DNA from: Polytrichum commune
Taxonomy: Eukaryota; Streptophyta; Polytrichopsida; Polytrichales; Polytrichaceae
Assembly (NCBI GenBank): GCA_950295325.1
Contig: OX485806.1
Location: forward strand, 22,446,001-22,506,000
DNA length: 60,000 nt
Direction: 5' to 3'
Within the stretch, counting starts at the first letter, position 1, and each line of letters starts with the position of its first letter. Positions 23,100 to 34,844 of this stretch are shown piece by piece. A model generated the notes under the pieces. The model did not search any database and was not told where the DNA came from. It saw only the letters and a list, made by a program, of their open reading frames with translations. The translations under genes and the position numbers were made by a program.

Positions 23100-24585
23100 G
23101 TCGATTCGTTTCAAATGCTTTGGACTAGCCTTGGACGTACGAGACTCATTTAGGGTCTTTGAAGTGTCAAAGTAAACTTAAACTAACAATCTCTTGACTA
23201 CATACTACACTGAATATGATGTTTAGTGTCACTAATTATTTGGAATCACGCAACGTCGTGATTGTTTATTGTACATCTCATTTTTTTTTTACCAACAAAG
23301 GTTGAATTGGTTGTTTAGACGTTATAGAGCGTGAACATCTTTGCTTGGTAAAAAATTACATGAATAGTAAGAAGGTATAGGAATGTGTAACTTGGAAGAG
23401 TAAGTGACACTAAAGTATCATGTTTAGTGTACTTCAAGGCTTTTATGTTGGACGAATGAGAACTATGCTCGTACCATGCAATCTCTCTCTCTCCAATATG
23501 CTTGTAAAAATCATAACATTTCTCATCACTTAGTGTTCGTTTAGTGGACCCTCGGGAGAGAAGAGAAGAAACTTCGATCCCTAGAAAGGGACCGACGTGA
23601 ATGAAGTGACTGTTCGTTCCACCCCTAGACCTATGTCCACGGGACATAGGAATAGAAATAAAGAACTACTTCCCCCTTTCGAGAGTAGACACTATCAAAC
23701 CCTCGGGATATAAGTATTAGATGCTTGGAAAGTTGTGCAAGGAGACTTAGATTTTAGCTGAGCTCCCAACAACACCCAACTGTTATATTATGAAGGCCCA
23801 CATCGCTAACGAATGTTTTGAAAGAGAGCATTGACCTGCTATGTCGTAGATTAGAAAATGTTTACACTTTCTTTTATCATTCTTCGAACTGCTTGAGAGC
23901 AAATTCACTAACCATCCAGACACCCTACTACGCCCTTACTTCTCACTTCCAAGAAGAGTTACGAAATTCCTTGGAATTCACAGTGAATCCACCTGATAAG
24001 CATGTTGATATGCATGAAGTGACTCAGGCCTCGGCCATGTCAAAGTCAAGTCACGGTGTGTCATGAGAGTGCATATAAAACCCGTGAAGTATTGCCAGGA
24101 AAAGCCTCCATAAATTCATGGGTATCATATCTCACATAATACAGTCTTGCAATCACTTGTCAGCACTCAGAAGAGAGAAGAACAAAAGTGTTCTGCAAAC
24201 ATCCCGTGTGTGTGTGAGTGATATGATAGAGCTTCTGATCTCAAGTTCATGTAAGTTAGACTATTTAATACCCTTCTGTCAACGTACTTTACGTTTTCTG
24301 GTGACTCCTGTGACTGGGTCCAATCAGGAGTGTGAAGTCAAGCTGTTGGCAAATGCGACAGAATGATATCCCTCACGTACATTTATACGTAAGGTCAGCT
24401 ACTTTTACTCAAGGTACAGTATGTGCGTGTAATTCAGTTCGCCTCTCATGTTCTCCAACTTCTACAGATTCAATTTACACAACGAAATGAAACATCTGCG
24501 AAAATCGGACCTTCCCTTATTCAGTTCTGGTTATCAGAAAGTGCATGTTGGTTGATTTCTCAAGTGAATACATAGGTCCTCCCAA
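23100..24585. other. Spacer upstream of the GDSL gene
   Basis: I find no gene. Open frames of 80-110 codons (23315-23647 minus, 23818-24066 plus and 24118-24366 plus) have no motif or family I recognise and no splice context that makes them convincing. Confidence 0.4.
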
Positions 24586-24589
24586 TTGT

Positions 24590-25198
24590 GTTCACTATTG
24601 AGTGTAGAGCAAGAAATCATATTTGAAGACGTAGTCCAGTCTCTTTTGAACATGTGTCTTTATGATGTTTTCTCTTTGATCCCCATCAAACCACATACCA
24701 ATCAAATATAGGGGTCCGATTAGGAGAAGTAACCAGATCACACCCACATGCCTTAGGGTTTAAATTTCAAGGAAAAGAATTAGGGCAGAAAAGAGAAATG
24801 TTAACCCTTGTAGTGCCATTTTGTGGTGGTGTAAGTTAGTGCCCTCATTGTGCTCTTCCAACTATTAGAGTTGACGAAATCGTTATAGAAATCATTTCAG
24901 ACACCTAAATTTGGATGGTATGTGGTTGGGTGTGGATCTATAAATGGACACTGAAAATAGTTGTGTTCAAAATATGTTAATCATTCTAACTCAATAGTCA
25001 ACATCATTTTTGGAGGGGGAAGATGGGATATATGACCACTTAATGAGCATAAAATGTTTAAATAAGCTCTGAAATTATGAGTCAAATGACTACGGACATG
25101 ATTTGGAATTGCTAATTCTCTCATACGATTTGTGTGCTTTTGTATCCTACGAAAAGTGGGTGCAGAGAGAAAAGTATCCAAATAACACACGTCCACCT
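24590..25198. mobile_element. Two family A copies in opposite orientations
   Basis: 24590-24745 is a forward partial copy (TTTGAAGACGTAGTCCAGTC and CATACCAATCAAATATAGGG). About 24890-25198 is a reverse long copy (ACACCTAAATTTGGATGGTA, then AGAAAAGTATCCAAATAACA). The reverse copy ends at the border of the coding-like fragment at 25199-25381. Confidence 0.65.
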
Positions 25199-25381
25199 TT
25201 AACGAGCAACCTCTCGCTCTACGATTCTTAAAAGAGTCAAGTCAAGTAAAGTTGCCAGACCTGCTTTGCTGATCAATATGTGAAGCAAAGGAAAAAGTGC
25301 GACAGCCGCAAATGTTGGCAACCCCAGGTTCACGCCCGTCCTTCCACCAAAGAATGTCATGGCTGCCACAAAACTCCAACT
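25199..25381 (-). CDS. Unrecognised coding-like fragment with one membrane-spanning stretch
   Basis: A frame ending in TAA at 25201-25199 is open back to a TGA at 25384-25382. From the ATG at 25360 it encodes 53 residues: MTFFGGRTGVNLGLPTF, a hydrophobic run AAVALFPLLHILI, and a charged tail ending RIVEREVAR. Base composition is clearly GC-richer than the surroundings. The 3' side abuts a family A repeat, so the piece may be a truncated or captured terminal exon. I could not assign a family or find partner exons nearby, so it may also be chance. Confidence 0.28.
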   Translation of the reverse strand, partial: SWSFVAAMTFFGGRTGVNLGLPTFAAVALFPLLHILISKAGLATLLDLTLLRIVEREVAR

Positions 25382-26123
25382 TCAAACAGCTCTGCACATG
25401 GGTTTTTGATTTTCAAATAATTAAGACCGTGCACTTGAGATTCATCCCAATAATTAGGTAAGTACAGGCTAATTAACCAGCCCATGAACCAATTATGTTC
25501 ACAGCAGTGATCATGGCGCGTTGATAATTAGCCAGAGGCGGCAATAGTCATTCTCCAAGATTCGAATCTAGCATGTCTTCCTCTTTTGGCTCCCTATGTT
25601 CTACACTTCGCAATCTCACGTCAACATAATCCCACACACGCTCTGATTCTAGGTTCTTGTAGTGTATCATGCTTCGATCTAGAACAATCCTACAAAGATC
25701 ACAGATTCATACCTAGTGGGCTAGCTACAAAATGGTACAATTTAGCAATGCATGACTTCATGATGCCTCTAAAAGAGAAGAAATATATACTTCTCCTGTC
25801 ATTCTGTTATCCGGCACACAAATCACATGATGCATTCATCAGAAGTTGTTCCAGCTCTAACTTATACTTGAAGCTTTAAAATTGCTAATTTTGGCTGCTA
25901 ATCGCCAAAAGTATAAGTGGCATTCAAGAATTTCAGAAACAGTTGATAAACAGGGCTTTTGTCTTGCCTATTCCTGCAGTACTCTTGTGCATGTTTCCGT
26001 CATGGATTTGGAGTCCATGCTTTTGGAAAAGGCCCGGCTTGTGTACCCTAATAGACCTTGCCATCAGACACTACTTGTAGTTATAGACTACAGACTACAG
26101 AAAATTCAATCCACAGAGATTTG

Positions 26124-26128
<5 letters not shown>

Positions 26129-26174
<46 letters not shown>
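26129..26174 (+). repeat. (CT)n microsatellite
   Basis: Twenty or more uninterrupted CT units. Confidence 0.97.
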
Positions 26175-26177
<3 letters not shown>

Positions 26178-26599
26178 CTAGTGTACAAGGAATAACAGAA
26201 GGCATAATGAAGGTCTCTGGAATCATATAAAGATGTAAATCTGGTGCCATAATTCCTACAATTCCTTCAACTCTCACTACCTAGATATTTGCAAGTCTCG
26301 CATTTCATTCAGACCAATATCGTCCTCTCTTTGCTAGATAAGAAACTCCATCACTTCACATCCGTGTGAAAGATCAAAACACGGCTTCCGTATTCCGTAC
26401 TGGCCGACCAATGATGATTTCCAGCAACCTCATGGACGTAAGGCCAATTGACCAAATAAAAAAGGACTAGAAAAAATAAAAATGAACAAACGTTAAGTTT
26501 GCAATGAACAACATCAAGTTACAGGTGACCTCACAGGAGAATTCCACGCTGTACAGAAGTAAACCCAAAAACTAAAACTAAAAACAGCACCCCTTCTCA

Positions 26600-27100
26600 C
26601 CCAATGAGCACACATATGTACAAATTGCAACGCCGACTGCGGAATGATTTACAAACATGGTCATGTGACGGAACCAATTCATGCAACATAACACTGCAAG
26701 CAATATACTTTCACATACCTGTCGATTCTTTTTCTTTTTCTTTAACAAGGTATCGGAATTGTCTGCGTCTCCAAGTGATGATCTTGTAAGTACCTATCTA
26801 GCCTGTTGTTAACCAACCCACGTTGCTTCGAAGCACAACAACAGCCAACCAACCAATTGCAACCCGCCTCGTTGATCAAGTTGAGTTTTGTTGCGGAGCT
26901 CCACTCGATCACGATCGCGAGCGGGTGGGTACAAGCAATGCGAAGAACTAGAGAAGAAGAAGGCAATCAATGCGCCAAAGTGAGTAGATAAATAGAGGCA
27001 CAATGTGACGGTGTTGGACAGTGCGGATTGATGGCGAGGCTTGAAGGACGCGGAGTGAGCAATATACACCTATGTAGCAGCTGTATATATTGACGAGACT
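26600..27100 (-). other. GC-rich island, possible minus-strand promoter or leader
   Basis: About 26870-27060 is markedly GC-richer than the surrounding AT-rich sequence and has several CpG dinucleotides (ATCACGATCGCGAGCGGGTG). On the minus strand, a TATA-like CAATATATACAGC near 27088 precedes a pyrimidine-rich leader. I find no convincing start codon or exon chain, so the call is only of a possible transcription start, perhaps for a non-coding RNA. Confidence 0.25.
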
Positions 27101-28589
27101 GAGAAACGAAAGTACTGGTTTTTGTTACTTCACTTCACTATGACCGGCCTGCTGGAACAGACACGAGCAGGAGTGTTTCGGTTCCCAAACATTGATGTTG
27201 AAGGTTTAATTGGCTTGCAAGCAAGCAGCTTCTTGATCGGGGCAGCCGATTGAAGAAGACAACTTCTCTGTCTATGGCCTCTGGGATCTCTGTCTGGGCA
27301 TGGTGATACCCGTCTTCCTCACAATAAAGGCACTGCCTTAATGTCACAGAATTTATGCCCAGTGAGACACGCGCAATCAATGCTAAGTTTAATGATGCGG
27401 ACTCGGAAATGATGCGCAATCGGATTTGATGCGTAACTACTCCATAAATGGTGTGAGCATGGATAGGTAATCATCATGTGATGGTCTTCCGAGACACTTA
27501 TTTAGGTTATTTGAGGATTTTTAAGTAAAGGTATGGATACCCACTTGATCGATCAGGGAGGATGTGTTTATGCTTGGATCTGGGTTCAAGAAACTTGGGC
27601 TCAGTAAATACCCCTTAATGAACCTTGTCACCTCACTTTTGTACTCAAGATCAATGGACCCCGGTTGGACCCAAGCTTGAATGTTGGGTTCTCAAATTAG
27701 GAGGGGTTACTTTTTACGAATTGGGACCAACGAGACTTGGCAGGGAAGTGGTGCCACATAAGCGCCACTTCATGTTTCATACTTTGGACGTTACGAGAAT
27801 TGCGATTTTTTACCACTGGTTTTTCTTCCACTTATCGGTTTCATGATAGCTATTCTAGGAGATTTCCACTTCATATTTACAGGATTCAAACCCATCTAGT
27901 AGAAGAGAACCAGTGGTGAGGAACCACGATTTCTACAGCAGGAGTTGAACCCTACTTGTAACTCCTTGGATCCATAATTTGGCTCTTGATCACTCGATTT
28001 TGAAGGTTTCTTTGGTCTTGGGACCTTGCGTTAAAACCCATCCTTAGAGTTCAAAAGCAAGTGATCCTGCAAGTTTCGATCTAAGTTATGACGCACCGCC
28101 CATAATTGCAAAATCTTCCCATCTGTTGAAGCCTGTAAAAAAAATCTTGCGGCCTTCTGCATGCGTCATTTTGTTTGTCTGTTTCAAGAGACAAAGTCGT
28201 GCAAAGGTTTCCAACATCCTCCACAGATTGCCATCAAAGCAAAGAAAAGTTTTGTTTTAGCTGAAGTACTTTCCAAGGTCATCTTCCGAAGGCGGTGCAT
28301 GAGTCAGTTTTCCATAGAAAGCCACCGATCGAGTACTATCACGTATGCCATGTGAAGGTGGCGTCTCACATTGGGGCCATGTGGGCTAGGCATTTCCCAA
28401 AAGTAACCCAAGTTTATCCGAGTCCATAACATTACTCACCGTTGTGCGTTTGTTCTATGGGCCCTGGGAATGTAACCTTGGGATGTGAAACTCTGGCATG
28501 GAAACCCAAAGTCAAACTAAGCATCACATGTCCCATACCCTTGAGTGATGTTATGCCTCAAATGCAAAGATTTTCCACGTGGAATAAGG

Positions 28590-30060
28590 TATAAAAGTCT
28601 TTAAATGGACGATCTTGCTTTTACACCCACTTCTCATAGGACACAAAACACACAATGAATGCGAGATGAATAGCAAATCGTGCCCCTAGCCACTTTCATC
28701 ATAGTTTTTGTATGAATATAGAGCTCATATGAATGGGGTATGAATATCCTATGCATTCTTAAAGTGAAGATTCTCCAAGTTATTTAATGATCATGTCGGT
28801 CCCCCCACCCACCACCAATTATGTTGACTATGGTGTCTAGAATGGTTAATAAATTTTAAACATGTAGTCCAATCTCATTCAACACATATATTTTTGGTGT
28901 CCGTCTTTAGATCCGCACCCAACCACTTACTGCTTACATATACGTGTTCATTTAACCCCTAAGTGCCCGAGCAACCATATATGGTTGACCAAAATTTTCG
29001 GCTCGTTTGTGTGTGGGCAGGTAAATTCCTTTGACTGCGTAAATTTTTTTGGCGGGCAATATGGAAGGGCAACTTTTGGATTGAGGCATTTTTGACCAAA
29101 AAGAGTATATATTCGATTTTAGAGAGGGTCGCAAAGGCATATATGTCCGTGATGTAGGGAATGGGTGGAGAAAGTGCTTTACTATTTCCTCAATGTTTCA
29201 GCTAATTGGACTATTGTACTTGTTTTTGACATCCAAAGAGTTCTCATTATTCATTTCTTTTGAAAAGTGTCGTAGTGGAAAGAGTAAAAAAAATCCGTAT
29301 TTATGACCGTCGAATATTAGTATTCACAATTACCAATGTGAAGTAATTTGCAATATCAAATCGTCAAGTGTTAAAATAAAGAAAATGCATTTCAAGAATT
29401 GCAAGGAGGATTGCGAAATGATTGGGATAGCTCTATATGCATACATAGGGTCTTTGGAATCACATTTTCGTATTCTTTCACATGTTGGAGTTGTTCGTGT
29501 CACCTCAAACTCCTAAAAACACTTATGAGCAAATCATACCAACATTGTGGGGAGGGGCGGCATACAAAAAAAAGAATGTATACATTTCTCTTGTTTGAAT
29601 CTCACAACTCTTATGCAATCTCGGTCTCAAAATTTGTATGCATACTAATAAACAAGTTCTTTAAACATCTATACGGTTAGATTTTGGATAAAAGACAAAT
29701 TCCTCCATTGGGGATTGTATTAAAGCCATGCACGTATTTCTTAGGAAAAGTGCATTCCGAAAGGCTTGGGCACTTAGGGGTTAAGATGTGGTACCAAATT
29801 AGCCTCACATCTACCTTATATGATTTCTCAGAGTCAAAAGTCATGAAGCCATAAAATGACCATGTACACTCCCTTGGGCCCCAATTATGTTCACTATTGA
29901 ACCTAGACCGGTTAATACGTTTTGAGGAGTGGTCCAATCTATTTTTAATGCTTATGTTTTTGTTATCTAGTTTTAGATCTACAACTAACACCTTACCATT
30001 AGAATATAGGTGATCGCTTAGGATAAATGATTGAATTAGGCACGTAGACCTTCAAGATTT
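28590..30060 (+). mobile_element. Family A copies and decayed repeat sequence
   Basis: About 28590-28965 is a long family A copy (GTCTTTAAATGGACGATC, AATTATGTTGACTATGG and TTTTTGGTGTCCGTC). About 29885-30060 is a shorter copy (TTATGTTCACTATTGAACCT and AATATAGGTGATCGCTTAG). No gene is seen between them. Confidence 0.55.
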
Positions 30061-30371
30061 GGTCCTAGTGTGGGGCACTTCCAACTCCACAAAAGAAATT
30101 GGCCGTTGGATTGTATCAAGGAGAGTCTCACCCATAACATTCTTCAGTTGGAGTTGGGTGTCCAATGGGCCCTAAAGCATCCCATACAATTATTCTCAAA
30201 TCTCATACCTCTCAGTCTAAAACTAAGAATGTTTCATGGATCGAAATGACATCTTGGCCAAGTATAGCACTTTTTTCTTTTTTCTTTTTTCTTTTTTATC
30301 GAGCTTGGGTGACCATTCGATCCGATCATGATATATTAGTGCCAAATTAGGTGTGGCAACTCATATATAAT

Positions 30372-30995
30372 CAAGGAGCAAGCACGGTGAAGTATGTGGA
30401 AAAAGTGCTTCGGTATACTAAAATCATTTTTGTTTTTGGTTGAACGCCTAATAGTAGTAGCAAATGTTGTTTGAATTGGATTTGTTTTCATGATGGGCTT
30501 TATTGATGTGTTATCCACTCAAATATAAAATATCAAGATGAGATCTTCAAAACTATTCATTAAAAGCATTACTCAAAAGGTAATGGCTATTTTTGGTTTT
30601 GGACATAGATTTCATGACCTTAAATATTTTTAAGTTGGATTTTTTCATATTCCTTGAATTCATTATAAATTCAAGGGCATCTTTACAATGAAAAAAATTA
30701 AGAAAAACATCGATTCAATGTGATTTTATCATGTTTTGAACAAATTCTAGACAATTACGTGCTCAATATATCTACTAGCACACTACTTGCACCGTCTTTT
30801 AAAATATGTAGACTTTTCTTGAAAAAAAAATTGGCAACAAAAATTGCTTGGATTTGTAGATCAATGTGTTTCTCAAATGTTTATGATGTTTTCCTTCACA
30901 AAATTCAAAGTTTTTATATGGTTTTGAATCACTTTCACTTAAACCTATGCAGGGTAATGGAGTTGTGTACTTGACCATACTTGTGCCCATCAGGA
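30372..30995 (+). mobile_element. Repeat family C, copy 1 (about 620 bp, inverted ends)
   Basis: The left end GAGCAAGCACGGTGAAGTA pairs with the right end TACTTGACCATACTTGTGCC. The interior is the diverged reverse complement of 32133-32743: TTGTTTGAATTGGATTTGTT here corresponds to AACAAATCCAATTTAAACAA there. There is no coding capacity. Confidence 0.7.
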
Positions 30996-31009
30996 TTAGA
31001 GCATGATTA

Positions 31010-31810
31010 CATGTCATCAATTTACATTGCCACAATAGAAGAGTCATGGATTGGGGACATAAACAACTTCCATTAGTTGGCATGAATCATGACAATTCCA
31101 TTGGCGGGGTCCACAAAGCCCTCTGCAACCATAATAGATTGAGAATATTGTAGCCCAACTTTCATCTCATCTATAAGGGAATCAACTACCAATGCCTCAT
31201 AATTTTTTACCACATAATATCTTAGCTTAACTATTCCTATGTCAACCCTCGTGTATTGTAGCATATTAGTTTTGATCATGGGACCCACAATTTTTGAAGC
31301 TCGTATGCAGTGAGTGTGTGGGATATGTCACGAGACTACTCCCCTCTAAAATAATGCCACATGATTTAGCACCCCTTTGTGTTTGGTGCCCAACGCGTGA
31401 TCGTGCTCTTAGACAGGTGGACCCAAAATCATCTAAAGTCCATGATTCTTGGTTTACTTATTTTAAAATAATAGTATTCCCCGTCTACATTTTCTATGTC
31501 AAGTTAGCAATTGCAAGTCACAAAGATTATTCTTCCCAGTTTCATAATTGGAGTTGAGATGCAAAAACCGTAGGACATCAAAGTAAAGATTATCTTTCTC
31601 TTTGCGTAAATCACAAACATAAGAGTTTTGATTATGTTAACAATCAACCTTAAATTGATCAATTCGATTTGAGCACACTCAGACACAAACTCCAATGTCA
31701 TCCTCACACATGTCTTTTTGGCATCCATTCTTAACTACAAGCCTTGCCATCTTCCATTCAAAATAGAGGTGTCCGATTAATGAGAGTGACCACACAAGGC
31801 CCACATAGCA
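31010..31810 (-). mobile_element. Family A/D repeat; carries an empty site for element E
   Basis: On the minus strand, 31290-31010 matches 13470-13770 of the plus strand (GTTAAGCTAAGATATTATG, TGAAAGTTGGGC and TTGATGACATGTAATCATG). About 31610-31810 carries the family A core CTTTTTGGCATCCATTCTTA on the plus strand. GTAGTCTCGTGACATATCCC at about 31322 is the unoccupied version of the site filled by element E at 12901. Confidence 0.65.
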
Positions 31811-32089
31811 CATACCTTTCATGTGTTCATAGTTGTATTATTGTGCATGGCAGTTGGAACTCAGAGCTCCACTATTGCAATTAATGGCCGAGCTGAAATG
31901 CTTAGGGCACCATGGAATGCCTTCGATTGCAACATTGAATGGCTAATCGGAACTACATTCACAACGTATGTTCGGTTTAGGGTTTGCCACATCATCCACG
32001 AAGTTACAATGGAAAAACGGAGCTAATCCAATTCCACAAATGATTTGGGCCATTGGATTCAATTGGATTTGTTAGAGGAAATTGTCTCA

Positions 32090-33005
32090 TCCATTTAGTA
32101 GTCATTGGGTTGTCATTTCAAGTTTCTTAATGGGTGCAAGCACGGTAAAGTGGACAGCTCTTGATCCATGCCTAATGTTCAATGAAAGTGGTTCACAACT
32201 GTACACCAACTTTGAATTTTGTAAAGAAAAAAATCATAGACATTTTTAAAACACACTGATCTACAAAGCCAAGCAAATTATGATGACAAAAAAAATTTTC
32301 AAGAAAAGTCTACATATTTTAGAATCCGGTACAAGTGATGTGCAATTAGGTGATACTGAAAAAATGATTGTCTAGAATTTGTTTAAGGTGCGGTAAAATT
32401 ACATTAAAATGATGGTTCTCCACAAAGTTTTGTGATGAAGCCCTCAAGTAGATAATGAATTCAAGGAATATGAAAGAAAATTCCAATAGTTGAGGTCATG
32501 AAATCTACGTCCAAAACCAGGCTCAACCATTTGCTTTTGAGCATCATTTTTAATGATATGTATTGAAGATCTCAACGTGGTTTTCTACATTTGAGTATTT
32601 AACACAACAACAAAGGTCATCATGAAAACAAATCCAATTTAAACAACACTTTGCTACTACTTTTAAGCCTTTGACCAAAACAAATTACGGTTTTAATATG
32701 CCGGAGCACTTTTTTGGTCCACTTTACCATGCTTGCACCCTAATCGTAGTTGAAATGTAAAAAAGTTCATAGACTAAAGTGAAGATTCTCATTTTCTTTA
32801 TGCAATCACATAGCCAATATGCCCAAGTCCCAATTGAGATTTACGATTGAACTTATAACGGTTGATACATCATGAACACATATCCATATCTCATCGTAAG
32901 ACATGCCTTTTTGTTGTCCATTCTCGATTACAAACCTTGTCATATACCATTCAAATATAGATGTCCAGCTAAAAGGAGTCATGACCACATAAGGCTCACG
33001 TACTT
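32090..33005 (+). mobile_element. Family A-related repeat interrupted by family C copy 2
   Basis: The outer repeat runs GTCATTTCAAGTTTCTTAAT up to 32132 and resumes at 32744 with CGTAGTTGAAATGTAAAAAA, then the family core (TTTTTGTTGTCCATTCTCGA). The intact arrangement is visible at about 31540 (AGTTTCATAATTGGAGTTGA). The insert is listed separately. Confidence 0.65.
32133..32743 (-). mobile_element. Repeat family C, copy 2, nested, inverted relative to copy 1
   Basis: The ends GGGTGCAAGCACGGTAAAGT and ACTTTACCATGCTTGCACCC are perfect reverse complements over 20 bases, extended with one change to GTCCACTTTACC. The possible 4-bp target duplication TAAT stands on both sides. The interior is reverse-complementary to 30372-30995. 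No frame is present. Confidence 0.8.
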
Positions 33006-33640
33006 ACTTACCTCATGGGAGGTTCTGAAGGTTCAAAGGCAACTAACTCTGATGAGGTGTAACTAACTCAAGTTTTCCTCCAGGCTAAACTCATATTACT
33101 CTGGCATGGAGGCTAACCCATCATTTCGTGTCACATGGTAATCATCCACCACTACAAGCATATGAGTCCTCTATAATCGACCTACGTCACCAGAGAAATG
33201 TCCTACGTCAATGAAAAATCTGCAAATCCATCACAGTCATAGATTTGCATATTTTCTTCCAATGACACAAGACGATTGCCAAGAACTTATACGCTCCTAG
33301 TGCACTAAGTGTGAGAGCTACATAAGTTATAGCTTACGTTCGATCCAAAATTGCAGTTGCGGTGAGCTTTGGAGGTAACTTAAATTTTCTCCTACTTATC
33401 TAGGTCAGGACCTCCTTTTGGGGATTTCCCTTCCAAGTCTCACACGTTTGAGCAGATGGTGACTCTGGCAGAAACCATTTGTTTCTTACGTAGACGACAC
33501 TCCATTTCGACCCATTAAAAAAAAAAACCCCTCAAAATTTGCCACATGTCAACGCTACCTTGGTTGAGACCCTTTGAATCCCATGTGGAAACGACGTTCC
33601 GACACTATCAAAGATGAAATAGAGTGCCCTCTACGGTATC
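33005..33640. other. Possible retrotransposon relic
   Basis: The segment ends near 33455-33475 with TGGTGACTCTGGC, which is reminiscent of the GGTGACTC-type junction after the 5' LTR of some plant Ty3-type elements. No LTR pair or protein domain is visible, so this is weak. Confidence 0.2.
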
Positions 33641-33659
33641 CTTGGCAGCTCACGAAGTG

Positions 33660-34170
33660 GACATATGATTAAGAGCCATTTTAGCATGCACACAGACCAA
33701 TAGTCACGACCATGAAAATCTAAGGGTTCTTGAAAATCATCCAAACTTGACCTTACTGCGGGAAATACCAATCCGATTTCGTTATTAGTGGGCCCTCAAA
33801 GCGTAGTGTAGAGTGGAAATGGGCCATGTTGAGGGACCGCAATATATGTTTGTATTTGGGTCTCCATCAAGGTAATATAATGTTCTAAGAGTCAATGGTA
33901 GTTGAATTGATTGTTGTGACCCCTAGTTTTGTGTTGGATCCACCTTTTTTTTAATGGGCCTCACTCAATATCCAATAGAATATGAAACATTGTCCACTTG
34001 TTGTCATGTAGGCGTCGTGTAGATTTTTCTTTCATTCAGATTTAGCTGGGCCGTCATGCCTTCAAGGTCTAGTGCAAAGTGAACTTGGACACTTTGGGCT
34101 TCTCGACCGATCGATTCATTTGCATATCACGGGCCCTTAAGTCTAGTGTAAAGTGGCTCTTTAGTGTGTC
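33660..34170 (+). mobile_element. Dispersed repeat family F, copy 2
   Basis: Colinear with 21900-22665 in the GDSL intron. It contains GTGGGCCCTCAAAGCGTAGT, GATTGTTGTGACCCC, TAGGCGTCGTGTAGA and GGGCCCTTAAGTCTAGTGTA. It is non-coding. Confidence 0.65.
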
Positions 34171-34844
34171 CTTGACTATTCACAATCAATCCACACTAAT
34201 TGTCTTGCAATTCTTGGGTGGCAACCATAGAAGGCGTTGAACACTTGGTGGCACATGACAAATTATGAAGACTAGTCTTATTGGATAAAATGGCACACCA
34301 ATTTTGACGTGATACGAGATCGTATATTTGGTGTACTAACTACAATTTGAAAGTGACATTACACACTAGCCTATTAACTTGGTGATACATGGCGAGTCCA
34401 TGAATAATTTGGATTATTTTAAAAAGTGAATTGCACATTAGAATATTTCAAATCTAAAGCAACATGTTTGAATTGAGAACCCTATGTGTCAAAGATACCC
34501 AATGTGGGCCTAGACATGCACAAAATACATATTATTGCCACATACTTCTATTCTACATAAATTATGTCAATGAGAACATGTTTAAAATCAAAGCATATAT
34601 CACAGGTAGGTAATTTTAATCAATTGATTACATACATGCAATTTAGGATTTGGGTTTTAACACATGATTTAAGTGTCCTTGGATCATCACTATCACATGT
34701 GATTCTATTTCTAGTTAACCTTCATGTTAGATTGATCAATCGGCTCACCAAGGAATGAGGATGAATAAGCAGCCCCTTTGCTCCCAAGCAAATCAAATCA
34801 AATCAAAAGTGATTGGATAACATGAGAGATGATGGGTGGTGGGG

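Larger units (their letters stand above)
25382..28585. other. Intergenic spacer around the GC-rich island
   Basis: Apart from the CT microsatellite and the GC-rich island listed separately, I see no exon chain, transposon ends or RNA gene. The reading frames are short and unrelated to families I know. Confidence 0.4.
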
